NCBI GenBank assembly: GCA_000155435.1
Contig: DS990260.1
Coordinates: 2,441,591-2,505,590 of the forward strand
DNA length: 64,000 nt
Reading direction: 5' to 3'
Source: Clostridiales bacterium 1_7_47FAA
GTDB lineage: Bacteria > Bacillota > Clostridia > Lachnospirales > Lachnospiraceae
This document shows positions 49,852-58,315 of this stretch, piece by piece (positions within the stretch are counted from its first letter, which is position 1; the number at the start of each line of letters is the position of its first letter). The notes beneath the pieces were generated by a model that was not told the DNA's origin, ran no database searches, and saw only the letters and a program-made list of their open reading frames with translations. The translations under genes and the position numbers were made by a program.

Positions 49852-50976
49852 ATGATTATTACAAGATTTGAGAGTTGGTGGGTAGAAAGAGGAAAATGTC
49901 TCTTTGACGAACGGCGCCAGGGCGGTGCGAAAATGGGCTGGGATGTGATTGTCATCAAGCTTACCACCGACACAGGCGTGGAAGGGATTGCCACCTGCAT
50001 GGCGGCGAGAAGCGGAGCTGTCAGCGAATCCTACCTGCAGGAAAGCATTGCCCCTGTGGTATTGGGAAGGGACCCCCATGACAGGGAAGCCATCTTCCAG
50101 GAACTCTGGGTCATTGACCGGCACGAAGCATTTTTCCCCGTATTCCTGCCCGGCCCGGTGGATGTGGCCCTGTGGGATATCTGCGCCAAGGAAGCCGGGC
50201 TTCCCTTATATAAGTACATCGGCGCTTACCGCAGCAGCCTGCCTGTATATGCCAGCAGTAACTTCTTAAGTTCTGTCCAGGACTATGTGGACGAAGCCCT
50301 CTATTACAAGAGCAGGGGAATCAAGGGCTACAAGGCCCATCCAGCCGGGCCTGCGGAATTTGACATGAAAGTCCACGCAGCCGTCAGGGAAGCGGTGGGC
50401 GAAGATTTCGTGCTGATGACCGACCCCGTGGGCGACTATACCCTGGACGAGGCCATACGGGTAGGGCGGCAGCTTGAAAAGCTGGATTATAAATGGTTCG
50501 AGGAGCCGTTCCGCGACTTTGAGCTTTACAAATACACGGAGCTGTGCCGTACCCTGGACATCCCCATCGCCGCAACGGAAACCACACGCGGCTGTCACTG
50601 GGGCGTGGCCCAGGTCATTGCGCAGAGGGCTGCCGATATTGTCCGGGCCGACGTAAGCTGGAAGGACGGCATCACCGGGACATTGAAAATCGCACATATG
50701 GCGGAAGGTTTTGGCCTGAACTGCGAAATCCATACAACTACCATGAACTATATGGATATGGCCAACCTTCACGTCAGCTGTGCGATTAAGAACTGCGAAT
50801 ATTTTGAATATTTCGTGCCCGAGGACAATTACCGCTTCCCCATGAAGGGCGACCTTCCCATTGACGGAAACGGTATCATCCACGTGCCGGACAAGCCGGG
50901 CGTAGGGGCCGAGCTTGACTGGGATCTGATCCAGTCCGCCTGCCATAATTATATCTGCCAGGAGTATGGAAGATAG
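49852..50976 (+). CDS. Mandelate racemase/muconate lactonizing-family sugar-acid dehydratase
   Basis: A 374-residue enolase-superfamily enzyme with an N-terminal capping domain and a C-terminal barrel. Metal ligands are Asp191 (LMTDPVGDY), Glu217 (WFEEPF) and Glu243 (ATETTRG). The Asp267/His294 pair supplies one base. The second-strand base motif is Lys161-x-His163 (GYKAHP), not the KxK of mandelate racemase. Such members usually dehydrate aldonic or aldaric acids; the substrate here is unknown. GGAGG precedes the ATG. The context (LacI, TRAP, UxaA) supports sugar-acid catabolism. Confidence 0.88.
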   Translation: MIITRFESWWVERGKCLFDERRQGGAKMGWDVIVIKLTTDTGVEGIATCMAARSGAVSESYLQESIAPVVLGRDPHDREAIFQELWVIDRHEAFFPVFLPGPVDVALWDICAKEAGLPLYKYIGAYRSSLPVYASSNFLSSVQDYVDEALYYKSRGIKGYKAHPAGPAEFDMKVHAAVREAVGEDFVLMTDPVGDYTLDEAIRVGRQLEKLDYKWFEEPFRDFELYKYTELCRTLDIPIAATETTRGCHWGVAQVIAQRAADIVRADVSWKDGITGTLKIAHMAEGFGLNCEIHTTTMNYMDMANLHVSCAIKNCEYFEYFVPEDNYRFPMKGDLPIDGNGIIHVPDKPGVGAELDWDLIQSACHNYICQEYGR

Positions 50977-51062
50977 CACTATCTGGCGTAAATAGCGGGT
51001 ATCATATTCATTGGTAATTGTGTAGGGCAGACCAGAAGGGAGGCAAGGGCAGCAGCCAGTAA

Positions 51063-52136
51063 TCAGAGGAACATGTAGCGGTACTGCTCATGCTCATACA
51101 TCACAAGGTTGCTCTTAAGTACCACTTCACTTCCAACAAACACCCTTTTCTGCTCCGGCACCTTGCCGCTGATCAGGTATTCAGCCAGGGTGCGTATGCC
51201 CACATATCCCTGGGCATAGGGATTCTTCTGGATCACATTGTTAAGCACGGAGCGCCGGAGCCGTTCTGCCGTCACATCCGGAAGGTCGGAGCCTACCGCA
51301 TATACCTTTCCGGCCTTTTTGCTTTCCTCCAGGGCCTGTCCCAGCATGACCGTGCCCTGGGAATAGACGCTGCAGCACGCCGCCACGTCCGGCCGTGTAA
51401 GCTTGTTAAAAATATTAAGATAATTCTGCCGGTTGATGGAGTAGGAATAGTCCTTATACACCATATTAGGGCAGCGGTTTTCAGCAAGATAATCATCAAA
51501 CCCCTTTACGATCAGGGAGTGGGCATCCCATTTCGGATTGCCCGCACAGAGGAAAATGCTTCCGAACTCCGGAATCCGGTCAATGATCAGCTCCGCCATG
51601 GTCCGGCCTATGACATCATATTCCGGCTGGATACAGCATAGGCTGTCGCAAAGCTTGTTCTCCGAATTAATGCTCACGACGGATATATCCCTGTCATGTA
51701 TGTCCTGCCAGTCCTGGGCCGCGGAAAACCCATCCACATGCCCCACCGTAAGGATGCCGTCAATCCTGCGCTCCATGACAAGCTGTTTCAGCTTTGCAAA
51801 TACTTCATTCTTATCAGACTCATAGTAAGGCAGCTCAATGCATTCAACATTGGCGTTGAGCTTGGACAGATAGTCATGGACCCCTCTCCACATGGGCTGG
51901 TAATAATATTTATTATCCCCTGCATCGCTGGGAAGCAGGATTGCAATCCGCTGGGTGCTGCGTTTCAGACTGGAGGCAAGGGTATTGGGCTGGTATCCCA
52001 TCTCCTCGGCTGTCCTGCGGATTTTTTCGCGGGTTTCATCGCTTACCCCCGCCTTTCCGCTGAGGGCAAAATGCACTGAACTGATGGAAACGCCTGCCTT
52101 GGCCGCCACATCCCTGATTGTCACTTTTGTATTCAC
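51063..52136 (-). CDS. LacI-family transcriptional repressor
   Basis: A 357-residue LacI/GalR protein. The helix-turn-helix and hinge cover residues 1-60 (VTIRDVAAKAGVSISSVHFA, then NTLASSLKRSTQRIA). The rest is a periplasmic-binding-like core for a sugar or sugar-acid inducer. The start is a GTG with AAAGG upstream. Two AAAACGTTTT sites in the divergent dctP/dehydratase promoter region are its likely operators. It converges with the dehydratase gene and diverges from the SDR gene, which has no clear operator of its own. Confidence 0.9.
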   Translation of the reverse strand: MNTKVTIRDVAAKAGVSISSVHFALSGKAGVSDETREKIRRTAEEMGYQPNTLASSLKRSTQRIAILLPSDAGDNKYYYQPMWRGVHDYLSKLNANVECIELPYYESDKNEVFAKLKQLVMERRIDGILTVGHVDGFSAAQDWQDIHDRDISVVSINSENKLCDSLCCIQPEYDVIGRTMAELIIDRIPEFGSIFLCAGNPKWDAHSLIVKGFDDYLAENRCPNMVYKDYSYSINRQNYLNIFNKLTRPDVAACCSVYSQGTVMLGQALEESKKAGKVYAVGSDLPDVTAERLRRSVLNNVIQKNPYAQGYVGIRTLAEYLISGKVPEQKRVFVGSEVVLKSNLVMYEHEQYRYMFL

Positions 52137-52254
52137 AGCGCTGCACCTTTCAAAGAAAAAGTATCATCCTGGGGCCTGTCTGAAAATCCATGCCCTAAAA
52201 CAATCACTGTTATTATACAACAAATATGGATTTATTTACAAGGAGGAACAAAAA

Positions 52255-53004
52255 ATGTCAGATTTACAGAATAAAGTGGGTATTGTCACGGGAGGAAGCA
52301 GCGGCATCGGATTCCAGATTGCCAACGTGCTGGCCGGTGACGGCGCCACGGTCTACTCCATCAGCCGTACCGGAGCGCCCAAGGAGGGCATGGGCAAAAG
52401 CGCGCCCGGAGTCATCCACCTGAAAGGCGATATCAGCGATATGGCCTCAATGAAAGCATTGATAGATGAGATTGCAGCAAAGAACGGCGGCTGCCTGGAT
52501 TTCCTTGTGAACAATGCCGGGGCCACCTTTAAGTGCCGGGCCGAGTCCTTCCCCTTAGACCAGTTTGACCGTGTCATGGACGTAAACGTAAAATATGTGT
52601 TTGTCATGAGCCAGCTCTGTTACCCATATCTGAAACAGTCCGCCGGAAGAGGCCGCATCATCAATATCACAAGCATGAGCGCCCACCTTGGTTTCTCCGA
52701 AGTTGTTCCCTACTGCACCAGCAAGGGAGCCGTATTATCCATGACCAGGGGCCTGGCCGTTGAATGGGCCCAGGACAATATCTGTGTCAACAGCATTGCC
52801 CCAGGCTGGTTCCAGAGCAAGATGTTAAAAGAGGTGGCCGACCCTGCCAGGGAGCAGAAAATCCTCAGCCGCATGCCCCTTCATTCCTACGGTGACACCA
52901 GGGACTTAGGCGCCCTGGCAAGCTTCCTGTGCGGCCCTGGCGCCAGCTATATTACGGGGCAGGATTTTGCGGTTGACGGCGGGGCGCTGGCTTTTGGATA
53001 TTGA
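52255..53004 (+). CDS. Short-chain dehydrogenase/reductase
   Basis: A 249-residue classical SDR: GIVTGGSSGIGFQIANVLAG, DFLVNNAGATFK, the catalytic Ser in NITSMSAH and YCTSKGAVLS (YxxxK), ending VDGGALAFGY. It resembles gluconate-5-dehydrogenase/KduD-type enzymes and is distantly related to the SDR at 43 kb. The start at 52255 follows AAGGAGG; the longer frame upstream overlaps the lacI gene antisense and is not used. Its place beside the LacI repressor suggests a role in the same sugar-acid pathway. Confidence 0.87.
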   Translation: MSDLQNKVGIVTGGSSGIGFQIANVLAGDGATVYSISRTGAPKEGMGKSAPGVIHLKGDISDMASMKALIDEIAAKNGGCLDFLVNNAGATFKCRAESFPLDQFDRVMDVNVKYVFVMSQLCYPYLKQSAGRGRIINITSMSAHLGFSEVVPYCTSKGAVLSMTRGLAVEWAQDNICVNSIAPGWFQSKMLKEVADPAREQKILSRMPLHSYGDTRDLGALASFLCGPGASYITGQDFAVDGGALAFGY

Positions 53005-53029
53005 TGGAGTGGCGGCCGGCCTGGCCCTT

Positions 53030-54025
53030 TTATCTGTCACTGATTTCCAGTAAATCCAGAAGCGCCTGCACGCCCTCCGGGCTGTCTGCAAAGGACTTGA
53101 CAGGGGCGCCCACATATTCGGAACACTCCGCCTCTGTCATCCTGCCGCTTCTCTGAACCGGCCCGTCCTCAAGCTCCACTGTGTAATTCCATTGCACTTC
53201 CCCAAGGTTTCCCGTAAGCGCAATCAGCATACAGGAAAACGCCTTCATCTTTTCCTCAAACGTAGCTGAATTGGATGTACTGTCCTCAAAATTCAAGGTC
53301 CAGCCATACGGCTCTTCAGAGGTCTGAAGCTGATTCTTAAAAACACCCAGGGATTTTGATATTCCCACAAGCCCGGCCAGCTTTCCGTCGGCAGACGCAT
53401 CCCCGATATACGGGTTCTTCGCCTTAAACAGCTCATTGGCCTGCCTGCTCACCACCTCCCCATTGCTTTTAACGGTCATGCCCCTGATATCCATCTGCAT
53501 GCCCTCTGCCGGAAGGCCCATCTCCAGGTTGAAGGTGCCGTTGCGGTTCCAGGGCGAGGCAAGACATGCATAGACCACCATTTCCTCTGTCCCATCATCC
53601 TTCCTGACCATTTTATACCTGCTGAAAACAGAGGCCGAATTATAAAACGAGCCTCCTACCCGTACCTGGCTTCCATTGATATCCGTATAGGTTATTATAT
53701 AGGCATCGGATGGATAACCAATGATAAACAGCTTCATGAACACGGCCAGCGCCATGGCCAGGAACACGGCTCCAGCGCCCAGAAGCACATTTTGCAGGTT
53801 TCTCCGTTTCACCTTTTTCAGATAATCGATTTCCTCTGCTTCAGTGCTGCCCACAGCTTCCTTCTCGCCTTCCACCTCCTGTTTCATGCGCTGATACATA
53901 CGCCTGCATTCCCCACACTCTTTAAGATGCGCCTCAATCTCCTGCCCCGTAGCCTCCGATGTGAGGCCGTCCGCGTACAAAGGCATCAGGTCTTTTATGA
54001 TTTCACATGGTATTTTCCTGCTCAT
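53030..54025 (-). CDS. Anti-sigma factor with zinc finger and DUF4825-like domain
   Basis: A 331-residue membrane protein. Residues 1-45 are a zf-HC2 zinc-binding anti-sigma domain (His33, Cys37, Cys40). One membrane helix lies near 78-100, and the extracellular C-terminal half contains NPYIGDASADGKLAGLVG, typical of DUF4825. It probably holds the ECF sigma factor encoded just upstream inactive until an envelope signal arrives. Its ATG overlaps the sigma gene stop by four bases. Confidence 0.87.
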   Translation of the reverse strand: MSRKIPCEIIKDLMPLYADGLTSEATGQEIEAHLKECGECRRMYQRMKQEVEGEKEAVGSTEAEEIDYLKKVKRRNLQNVLLGAGAVFLAMALAVFMKLFIIGYPSDAYIITYTDINGSQVRVGGSFYNSASVFSRYKMVRKDDGTEEMVVYACLASPWNRNGTFNLEMGLPAEGMQMDIRGMTVKSNGEVVSRQANELFKAKNPYIGDASADGKLAGLVGISKSLGVFKNQLQTSEEPYGWTLNFEDSTSNSATFEEKMKAFSCMLIALTGNLGEVQWNYTVELEDGPVQRSGRMTEAECSEYVGAPVKSFADSPEGVQALLDLLEISDR

Positions 54026-54501
54026 AATTTCTCCGCCTCCTTCACTATCCGCTCTTTTGCGCGGTAATAGGTCACCCTTGCCCAGTTCTCACTTCTTTCC
54101 ATAATTTCGCCAATCTGACCAAATGTCAGGTTACCCACCAGCCTGAGATACATTACCTCCCGCATGGGATTCTCCAGATTGTGAATCAGCCTCAGGACCT
54201 GTATGCTGTCCCAGGAATGGAACAGCTGGGTTTCGGCGGAATCCACAGGGATTTCTTCCGCCTCCTCCAGCGGCATATGTTTCTTCTGCCTGCGCACATG
54301 CTCATACCACAGATTCTTCGCTATGCCGCACAGCCAGGTGGAGACACTGCTTTCCCCTTTATACTTACCAATATTCTTCACTGCCCGGTAAAATGTTTCC
54401 TGGGTCAGCTCCTCCGCCAGATCCGGGTCCTGTGTCCGGGTCAAGAGAAAACCATATACCATTTTTCCGTGCTTTAAATAGATTTCTTCCATGGAATCCA
54501 T
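54022..54501 (-). CDS. ECF-type sigma-70 factor
   Basis: A 159-residue sigma factor with region 2 (DLAEELTQETFYRAVKNI, then STWLCGIAKNLWYEHVRRQK) and region 4 (MYLRLVGNLTFGQIGEIMER). AGGAGG lies ahead of the ATG. It is co-transcribed with its membrane-bound anti-sigma factor. The regulon cannot be read here. It resembles the SigV/SigW-like group that answers envelope stress. Confidence 0.9.
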   Translation of the reverse strand: MDSMEEIYLKHGKMVYGFLLTRTQDPDLAEELTQETFYRAVKNIGKYKGESSVSTWLCGIAKNLWYEHVRRQKKHMPLEEAEEIPVDSAETQLFHSWDSIQVLRLIHNLENPMREVMYLRLVGNLTFGQIGEIMERSENWARVTYYRAKERIVKEAEKL

Positions 54502-54584
54502 ATATGCATTTCCTCCTTATGTTAATTGGTGCTGGAATGGGGCGGAACGTTACAGGGAAATTTTAATATTTTTATCATTCAAAA

Positions 54585-54623
54585 AGTGCCCGATATCAGC
54601 CACCAAAGCCGCCATCGGACACT
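54585..54623. terminator. Terminator of the rpmE-prfA block
   Basis: AGTGCCCGAT pairs with ATCGGACACT (one wobble or mismatch) and T-rich runs flank both sides. It lies 60 bases after the prfA stop and could also act on plus-strand transcripts. Confidence 0.8.
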
Positions 54624-54682
54624 GCTTTTTTTATCTCAACCATCAATTCTTCCGGCTCAATAATTTTCCCAAACCGTTTCCC

Positions 54683-55756
54683 TTACATCTCACTCATCTT
54701 AGCCAGCTTCGCCGCCTGATCCGCCGCAATCAGGTTATCCAGCAGTTCCTGGATATCCCCGTTCATAATGGAATCAATCTTATACAAAGTCAGCTTAATC
54801 CTGTGGTCCGTCACACGGCCCTGAGGGAAATTGTAGGTGCGGATTTTCTCAGAGCGGTCGCCTGTGCCGATCTGGCTGCGGCGCTCCTCCGCCTCGGAGC
54901 TTTGGCGCTTCTCCAGCTCGATGTCATACAGCTTGGAGCGCAGCAGGCGGAAGGCCTTTTCCTTGTTCTGAAGCTGCGACTTCTCTGTCTGGCTGTAAAT
55001 CACGATTCCGGTGGGCATATGGGTCAGACGTACCGCGGAATCCGTTGTATTGACGCACTGGCCGCCGTTGCCGGACGCACGCATTACGTCGATACGGATA
55101 TCGTTCATATCAATCTGCACATCCACTTCCTCTGCCTCAGGCATGACGGCAACCGTTGCAGTGGAGGTATGGATGCGGCCGCCGGATTCCGTCTCAGGCA
55201 CACGCTGCACGCGGTGTACACCGCTTTCGTATTTAAGCTTGGAGTAGGCTCCCTTGCCGGTAACCATGGCCACCACTTCCTTGAAGCCGCCGATTCCGTT
55301 TTCATTCAGGCTGATGATCTCAACCTTCCATCTGTGGCTGTCCGCATAGTTGGAGTACATACGGTACAGCTCCGCGGCGAACAGGGCCGCCTCATCACCG
55401 CCAGCGCCTGCGCGGATTTCCAGGATGATGTTCTTGTCGTCATTGGGGTCCTTGGGAAGCAGGAGGATTTTCAGCTCATGCTCCAGTTCCTCGATACGCT
55501 TCTTGGCATCGGACAGTTCTTCCTTGGCCATCTCGCGCATCTCCTCATCGTTTTCCTCCTCAAGGAGGGCCAGGCTGTCCTCCACGTCCTGCTTGGCCTG
55601 CTTATACTGCTTATAAGCCTCCACGATGGGCGCCAGGTCTGCCTGCTCCTTCATAAGCCGGGTAAACCGCTTGGTGTCCTGGGTCACAGCCGGGTCCCCC
55701 AGCATCAGCATCAATTCCTCATAATGGATTAACATATCATCTAATCTATCAAACAT
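54683..55756 (-). CDS. prfA: Peptide chain release factor 1
   Basis: A 357-residue class I release factor reading UAA and UAG. The stop-codon tripeptide motif is in [13 protein letters not shown] (Pro187-Glu-Thr189) and the peptidyl-hydrolysis GGQ loop is at 231-233 ([16 protein letters not shown]). The residue after GGQ is Cys where His is more common. Its glutamine is the expected target of PrmC, encoded by the overlapping upstream gene. The start at 55756 follows GGAGGGAATT. It ends at the terminator at 54585-54623. Confidence 0.95.
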   Translation of the reverse strand: MFDRLDDMLIHYEELMLMLGDPAVTQDTKRFTRLMKEQADLAPIVEAYKQYKQAKQDVEDSLALLEEENDEEMREMAKEELSDAKKRIEELEHELKILLLPKDPNDDKNIILEIRAGAGGDEAALFAAELYRMYSNYADSHRWKVEIISLNENGIGGFKEVVAMVTGKGAYSKLKYESGVHRVQRVPETESGGRIHTSTATVAVMPEAEEVDVQIDMNDIRIDVMRASGNGGQCVNTTDSAVRLTHMPTGIVIYSQTEKSQLQNKEKAFRLLRSKLYDIELEKRQSSEAEERRSQIGTGDRSEKIRTYNFPQGRVTDHRIKLTLYKIDSIMNGDIQELLDNLIAADQAAKLAKMSEM

Positions 55757-56636
55757 AATTCCCTCCTGTCTCCTTCCAACCGGCACGCACCACCCGGTCC
55801 AGCCCGGCCATATCCTTCATCACTTCCACCTGCACATATCCCTGCATCTCAAACATCCGGCTTACCGCCTGTCCCTGGTCAAATCCAATCTCCATATACA
55901 CACATCCCCCGGGGCAGAGATGCTTCCTGCATCCCTCTGCCAGTATCCGGTAAAACGCAAGTCCGTCAGCGGTTCCGTCCAGGGCCATCCTTGGCTCGTA
56001 ATCCCTCACCTCAGGCTCCAGCCCTTCTATGTCGTGGCTGGGTATATAGGGCGGGTTGGAGACAATGATGTCATATCTGCGGTCAGGTTCCAGGCGTTCA
56101 AACATGTCGCTCTCAATCAGGTTGAACTCACCCTCATGCTCCTTCAGAAGACGCTGGGCGTTCCGGGCCGCAACCGCCAGGGCTTCCCTTGACACGTCCA
56201 GGGCCGTCACATCCCGGTAGCCGCCCATAAGGGCCAGGCTGATTGCAATGCATCCGGACCCGGTGCATACGTCCAGAAGCGCTGCATCCTTTCCCTTCTG
56301 CTCCTTTAACACCAGCTCCACCAGTGTCTCCGTGTCCTGCCTTGGAATCAGCACATGTTCATTTACATAAAACTCAAATCCCATGAACTCCTGGACGCCT
56401 GTCAGGTGCTGGAGGGGAATCCGCTCCGCCCTCCGGTCAATCATTTCCTCGTACTTCCTGCACTTTGAAAATGTCTCCTCATCCTCAGGAAGGGCCTTGT
56501 CCTTTACCGCCAGGAAGGAGGCCAGGCTCTGGCCAAATGCCTCCAGCAGAAGATACCTTGCATCCAGACCCGCGTCCGGCACGCTGCTTCTATTCAGTTT
56601 CTCCGTTCCCTGCCATAGCAGCTGCTGCATGGTCAT
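55749..56636 (-). CDS. prmC: Release-factor glutamine methyltransferase
   Basis: A 295-residue SAM-dependent enzyme that methylates the GGQ glutamine of RF1 and RF2. The N-terminal helical substrate domain includes [10 protein letters not shown] and [15 protein letters not shown], and the Rossmann domain has [15 protein letters not shown] and the catalytic NPPY at 194-197. The start at 56636 (AAGGAG 9 bases upstream) overlaps the end of the yqhQ-like gene by 47 bases. Its own end overlaps prfA by 8 bases, which couples the enzyme to its substrate. Confidence 0.93.
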   Translation of the reverse strand: MTMQQLLWQGTEKLNRSSVPDAGLDARYLLLEAFGQSLASFLAVKDKALPEDEETFSKCRKYEEMIDRRAERIPLQHLTGVQEFMGFEFYVNEHVLIPRQDTETLVELVLKEQKGKDAALLDVCTGSGCIAISLALMGGYRDVTALDVSREALAVAARNAQRLLKEHEGEFNLIESDMFERLEPDRRYDIIVSNPPYIPSHDIEGLEPEVRDYEPRMALDGTADGLAFYRILAEGCRKHLCPGGCVYMEIGFDQGQAVSRMFEMQGYVQVEVMKDMAGLDRVVRAGWKETGGNYV

Positions 56637-57648
56637 GTCCTGCCGCTCCTTTGTGTTTCTTTTCATCACAGGCACCGCCTGTACCGCCGCCCTGGATCCC
56701 GGCGCTGTTTTCCTTCCATCCGGGAAATGTCTCATCCAGGTAGTTCCTCCAGTCAAACACGGTTTCAACCGCTGCAATCGCAACCTCAATCATGCTGTCA
56801 TCCGGCTCGGTGGTGGTCAGTCCCTGCATCCACATACCGGGACGGCTTAAGATATTCACCAGCTTGGAATCATGCCTGCCTGCAAAACGCAGGAACTCAT
56901 AGGACACGCCTGCGATTACGGGAATCAGCACGATACGGCTGACAATCCTAAGCCAGATGGTATCCACGCGGATTACCATGAAGAACAGGATGCTGATGAT
57001 CATTACAATCATGATGAAGCTGGTCCCGCAGCGCTTATGCTCCTTGGAACTGGCCCTTACATTGTCCACGGTCAGCTCTAACCCGTGCTCGATGCAGTTA
57101 ATGCACTTGTGCTCCGAACCGTGGTACATGAAGGTCCTCTTTATGTCCTCCATCCTGGATACCAGCTTGATGTACGCAATGAAGATGACAATCCTGATCA
57201 CGCCCTCCAGTATGGCCATCACTGTCTCTGAGTGGATGAAGCTTTTACAGAAGCGCGCAATGAGAAGCGGCAGCACCATGAATATACCGATGGCCATGAC
57301 AAAGGAAAATACCATCACCACACTCATGAGGATGCCCTCCAGCTTTTCCCCAAAGACCTTGTCAAGCCACGCCTCGAACCGGCTGGGCTGGGCCTCCTCG
57401 TCATCCTCGAAAAAACTGCAGGACCAGGTCAGGGCCCTCATGCCCACGACCATGGAATCTATAAAACTGAAAATACCCCTGATAAACGGAAGCCCAAGAA
57501 ACTTATGCTTCCTGGTAATGCTTACGTAGGTATCCTTTTTCACCTCAATATCCCCGTCCGGCTTGCGGACCGCTATGGCGTAATCATTGCCGTTCTGCAT
57601 CATGATGCCTTCAATTACGGCCTGACCGCCAATTCCTGAATATTTCAT
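56590..57648 (-). CDS. DUF1385 membrane protein, YqhQ-like
   Basis: A 352-residue DUF1385 protein with about four membrane helices. Family blocks are YSGIGGQAVIEGIMMQNG at the N-terminus, MYHGSEHKCINCIEHG (conserved His/Cys cluster) and YEFLRFAGRHDS. The function of the family is unknown. It sits between rpmE and prmC-prfA, an order found in many Clostridia. GAAAGG precedes the ATG. Confidence 0.9.
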   Translation of the reverse strand: MKYSGIGGQAVIEGIMMQNGNDYAIAVRKPDGDIEVKKDTYVSITRKHKFLGLPFIRGIFSFIDSMVVGMRALTWSCSFFEDDEEAQPSRFEAWLDKVFGEKLEGILMSVVMVFSFVMAIGIFMVLPLLIARFCKSFIHSETVMAILEGVIRIVIFIAYIKLVSRMEDIKRTFMYHGSEHKCINCIEHGLELTVDNVRASSKEHKRCGTSFIMIVMIISILFFMVIRVDTIWLRIVSRIVLIPVIAGVSYEFLRFAGRHDSKLVNILSRPGMWMQGLTTTEPDDSMIEVAIAAVETVFDWRNYLDETFPGWKENSAGIQGGGTGGACDEKKHKGAAGHDHAAAAMAGNGETE

Positions 57649-57708
57649 CCTTTCTTACCTTTCTGTGCTGTACCGCGCGGTTTTGGCGCCGCGCCGCATA
57701 AACCAGAA

Positions 57709-57738
57709 AGGGCTGAGCCTGATGCCAAGCCCAACCCT
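57709..57738 (-). terminator. Possible terminator after rpmE
   Basis: An 11-bp wobble-rich stem (AGGGCTGAGCC with AGCCCAACCCT on the plus strand), followed on the minus strand by a TTTCTGGTTT stretch. A second GC-rich hairpin (GCGCGG/CCGCGC, 57675-57694) follows. They may reduce read-through into the yqhQ-prmC-prfA genes. Confidence 0.5.
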
Positions 57739-57753
57739 CATCTTTTTTGCCTA

Positions 57754-57960
57754 TTAGTTAGCATTCATGCCATACTTACGATTGAACTTATCAATACGTC
57801 CACGGGCCTGAGCAGCCTTCTGCTGGCCGGTATAGAATGAATGGCACTTGGAACAGATTTCCACGTGGATGTCTTTCTTTGTTGATCCTGTTACGAACTC
57901 ATTACCACAGTTGCAGACAACCTTTGCCTGGTAATAATTTGGATGGATTCCTTCTCTCAT
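57754..57960 (-). CDS. rpmE: Ribosomal protein bL31, zinc-binding form
   Basis: A 68-residue protein of the large ribosomal subunit. It starts [20 protein letters not shown] and keeps all four zinc ligands (Cys16, Cys18, Cys36, Cys39), so it is the zinc-containing paralogue. It ends [14 protein letters not shown]. The start at 57960 follows GAGGTGAAAGAA. A long structured leader precedes it, suggesting control by free L31. Confidence 0.96.
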   Translation of the reverse strand: MREGIHPNYYQAKVVCNCGNEFVTGSTKKDIHVEICSKCHSFYTGQQKAAQARGRIDKFNRKYGMNAN

Positions 57961-58152
57961 TTCTTTCACCTCTCTGATAATATTTGCGGTTTCCGACCGC
58001 GGCCTGTATGCCAATCTGCCTCTGTACATTACAGGCAGCCGGCTCCCGCCGTCACCAGAACGCACAGATATCAGCACTGTTCAAGTTAAACGCATCCTCA
58101 CCGTAAGGTTCTGACTCACGCAGATGCTAAAACTGCCGTCAATCCAGACAGC
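57961..58152 (-). ncRNA. Candidate autoregulatory leader of rpmE (L31 leader)
   Basis: About 190 transcribed bases precede rpmE without a coding frame. Visible foldings are CTGCC/GGCAG with TGTA-ATG-TACA inside, and a GCGGT-ACCGC hairpin just ahead of the ribosome site, plus several complementary GC blocks. L31 leader motifs are known in Firmicutes; a covariance-model search is needed to say whether this is one of them. Confidence 0.5.
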
Positions 58153-58158
58153 TTACAC

Positions 58159-58187
58159 AGTATAGCATAAATTGTCCGGGATTGCAA
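58159..58187 (-). promoter_or_regulatory. Promoter of rpmE
   Basis: Reading leftward: TTGCAA, 17 bases, TATACT. Transcription would start near 58152. Confidence 0.7.
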
Positions 58188-58250
58188 GATGTTTTTCAGC
58201 CTGTCCGAATAATCCCACAACAGGGCGGGCCGGACCGTAAATATCTGAAA

Positions 58251-58290
58251 ATCGGACGGCATGACCTGTCTTAAAGGTCTGCCGCCCGAT
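58251..58290 (-). terminator. Terminator of the sulfur/redox operon
   Basis: A long stem (ATCGG, CGGCA and GACCT blocks with their complements; two small defects) around a 6-base loop, followed on the minus strand by TTTT. It lies 26 bases after the reductase stop. Confidence 0.85.
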
Positions 58291-58315
58291 GAAGCATTTA
58301 CCGTTTTAAATCATT

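Noticed and set aside
51955..52254. N-terminal extension of the SDR gene at 52255
   Set aside because: The upstream frame is antisense to lacI; a strong AAGGAGG lies directly before the ATG at 52255.
54683..55756. Cys after the GGQ motif of release factor 1 as a defect
   Set aside because: GGQ itself and the stop-codon tripeptide are intact, and this position seems variable in related RF1 proteins.
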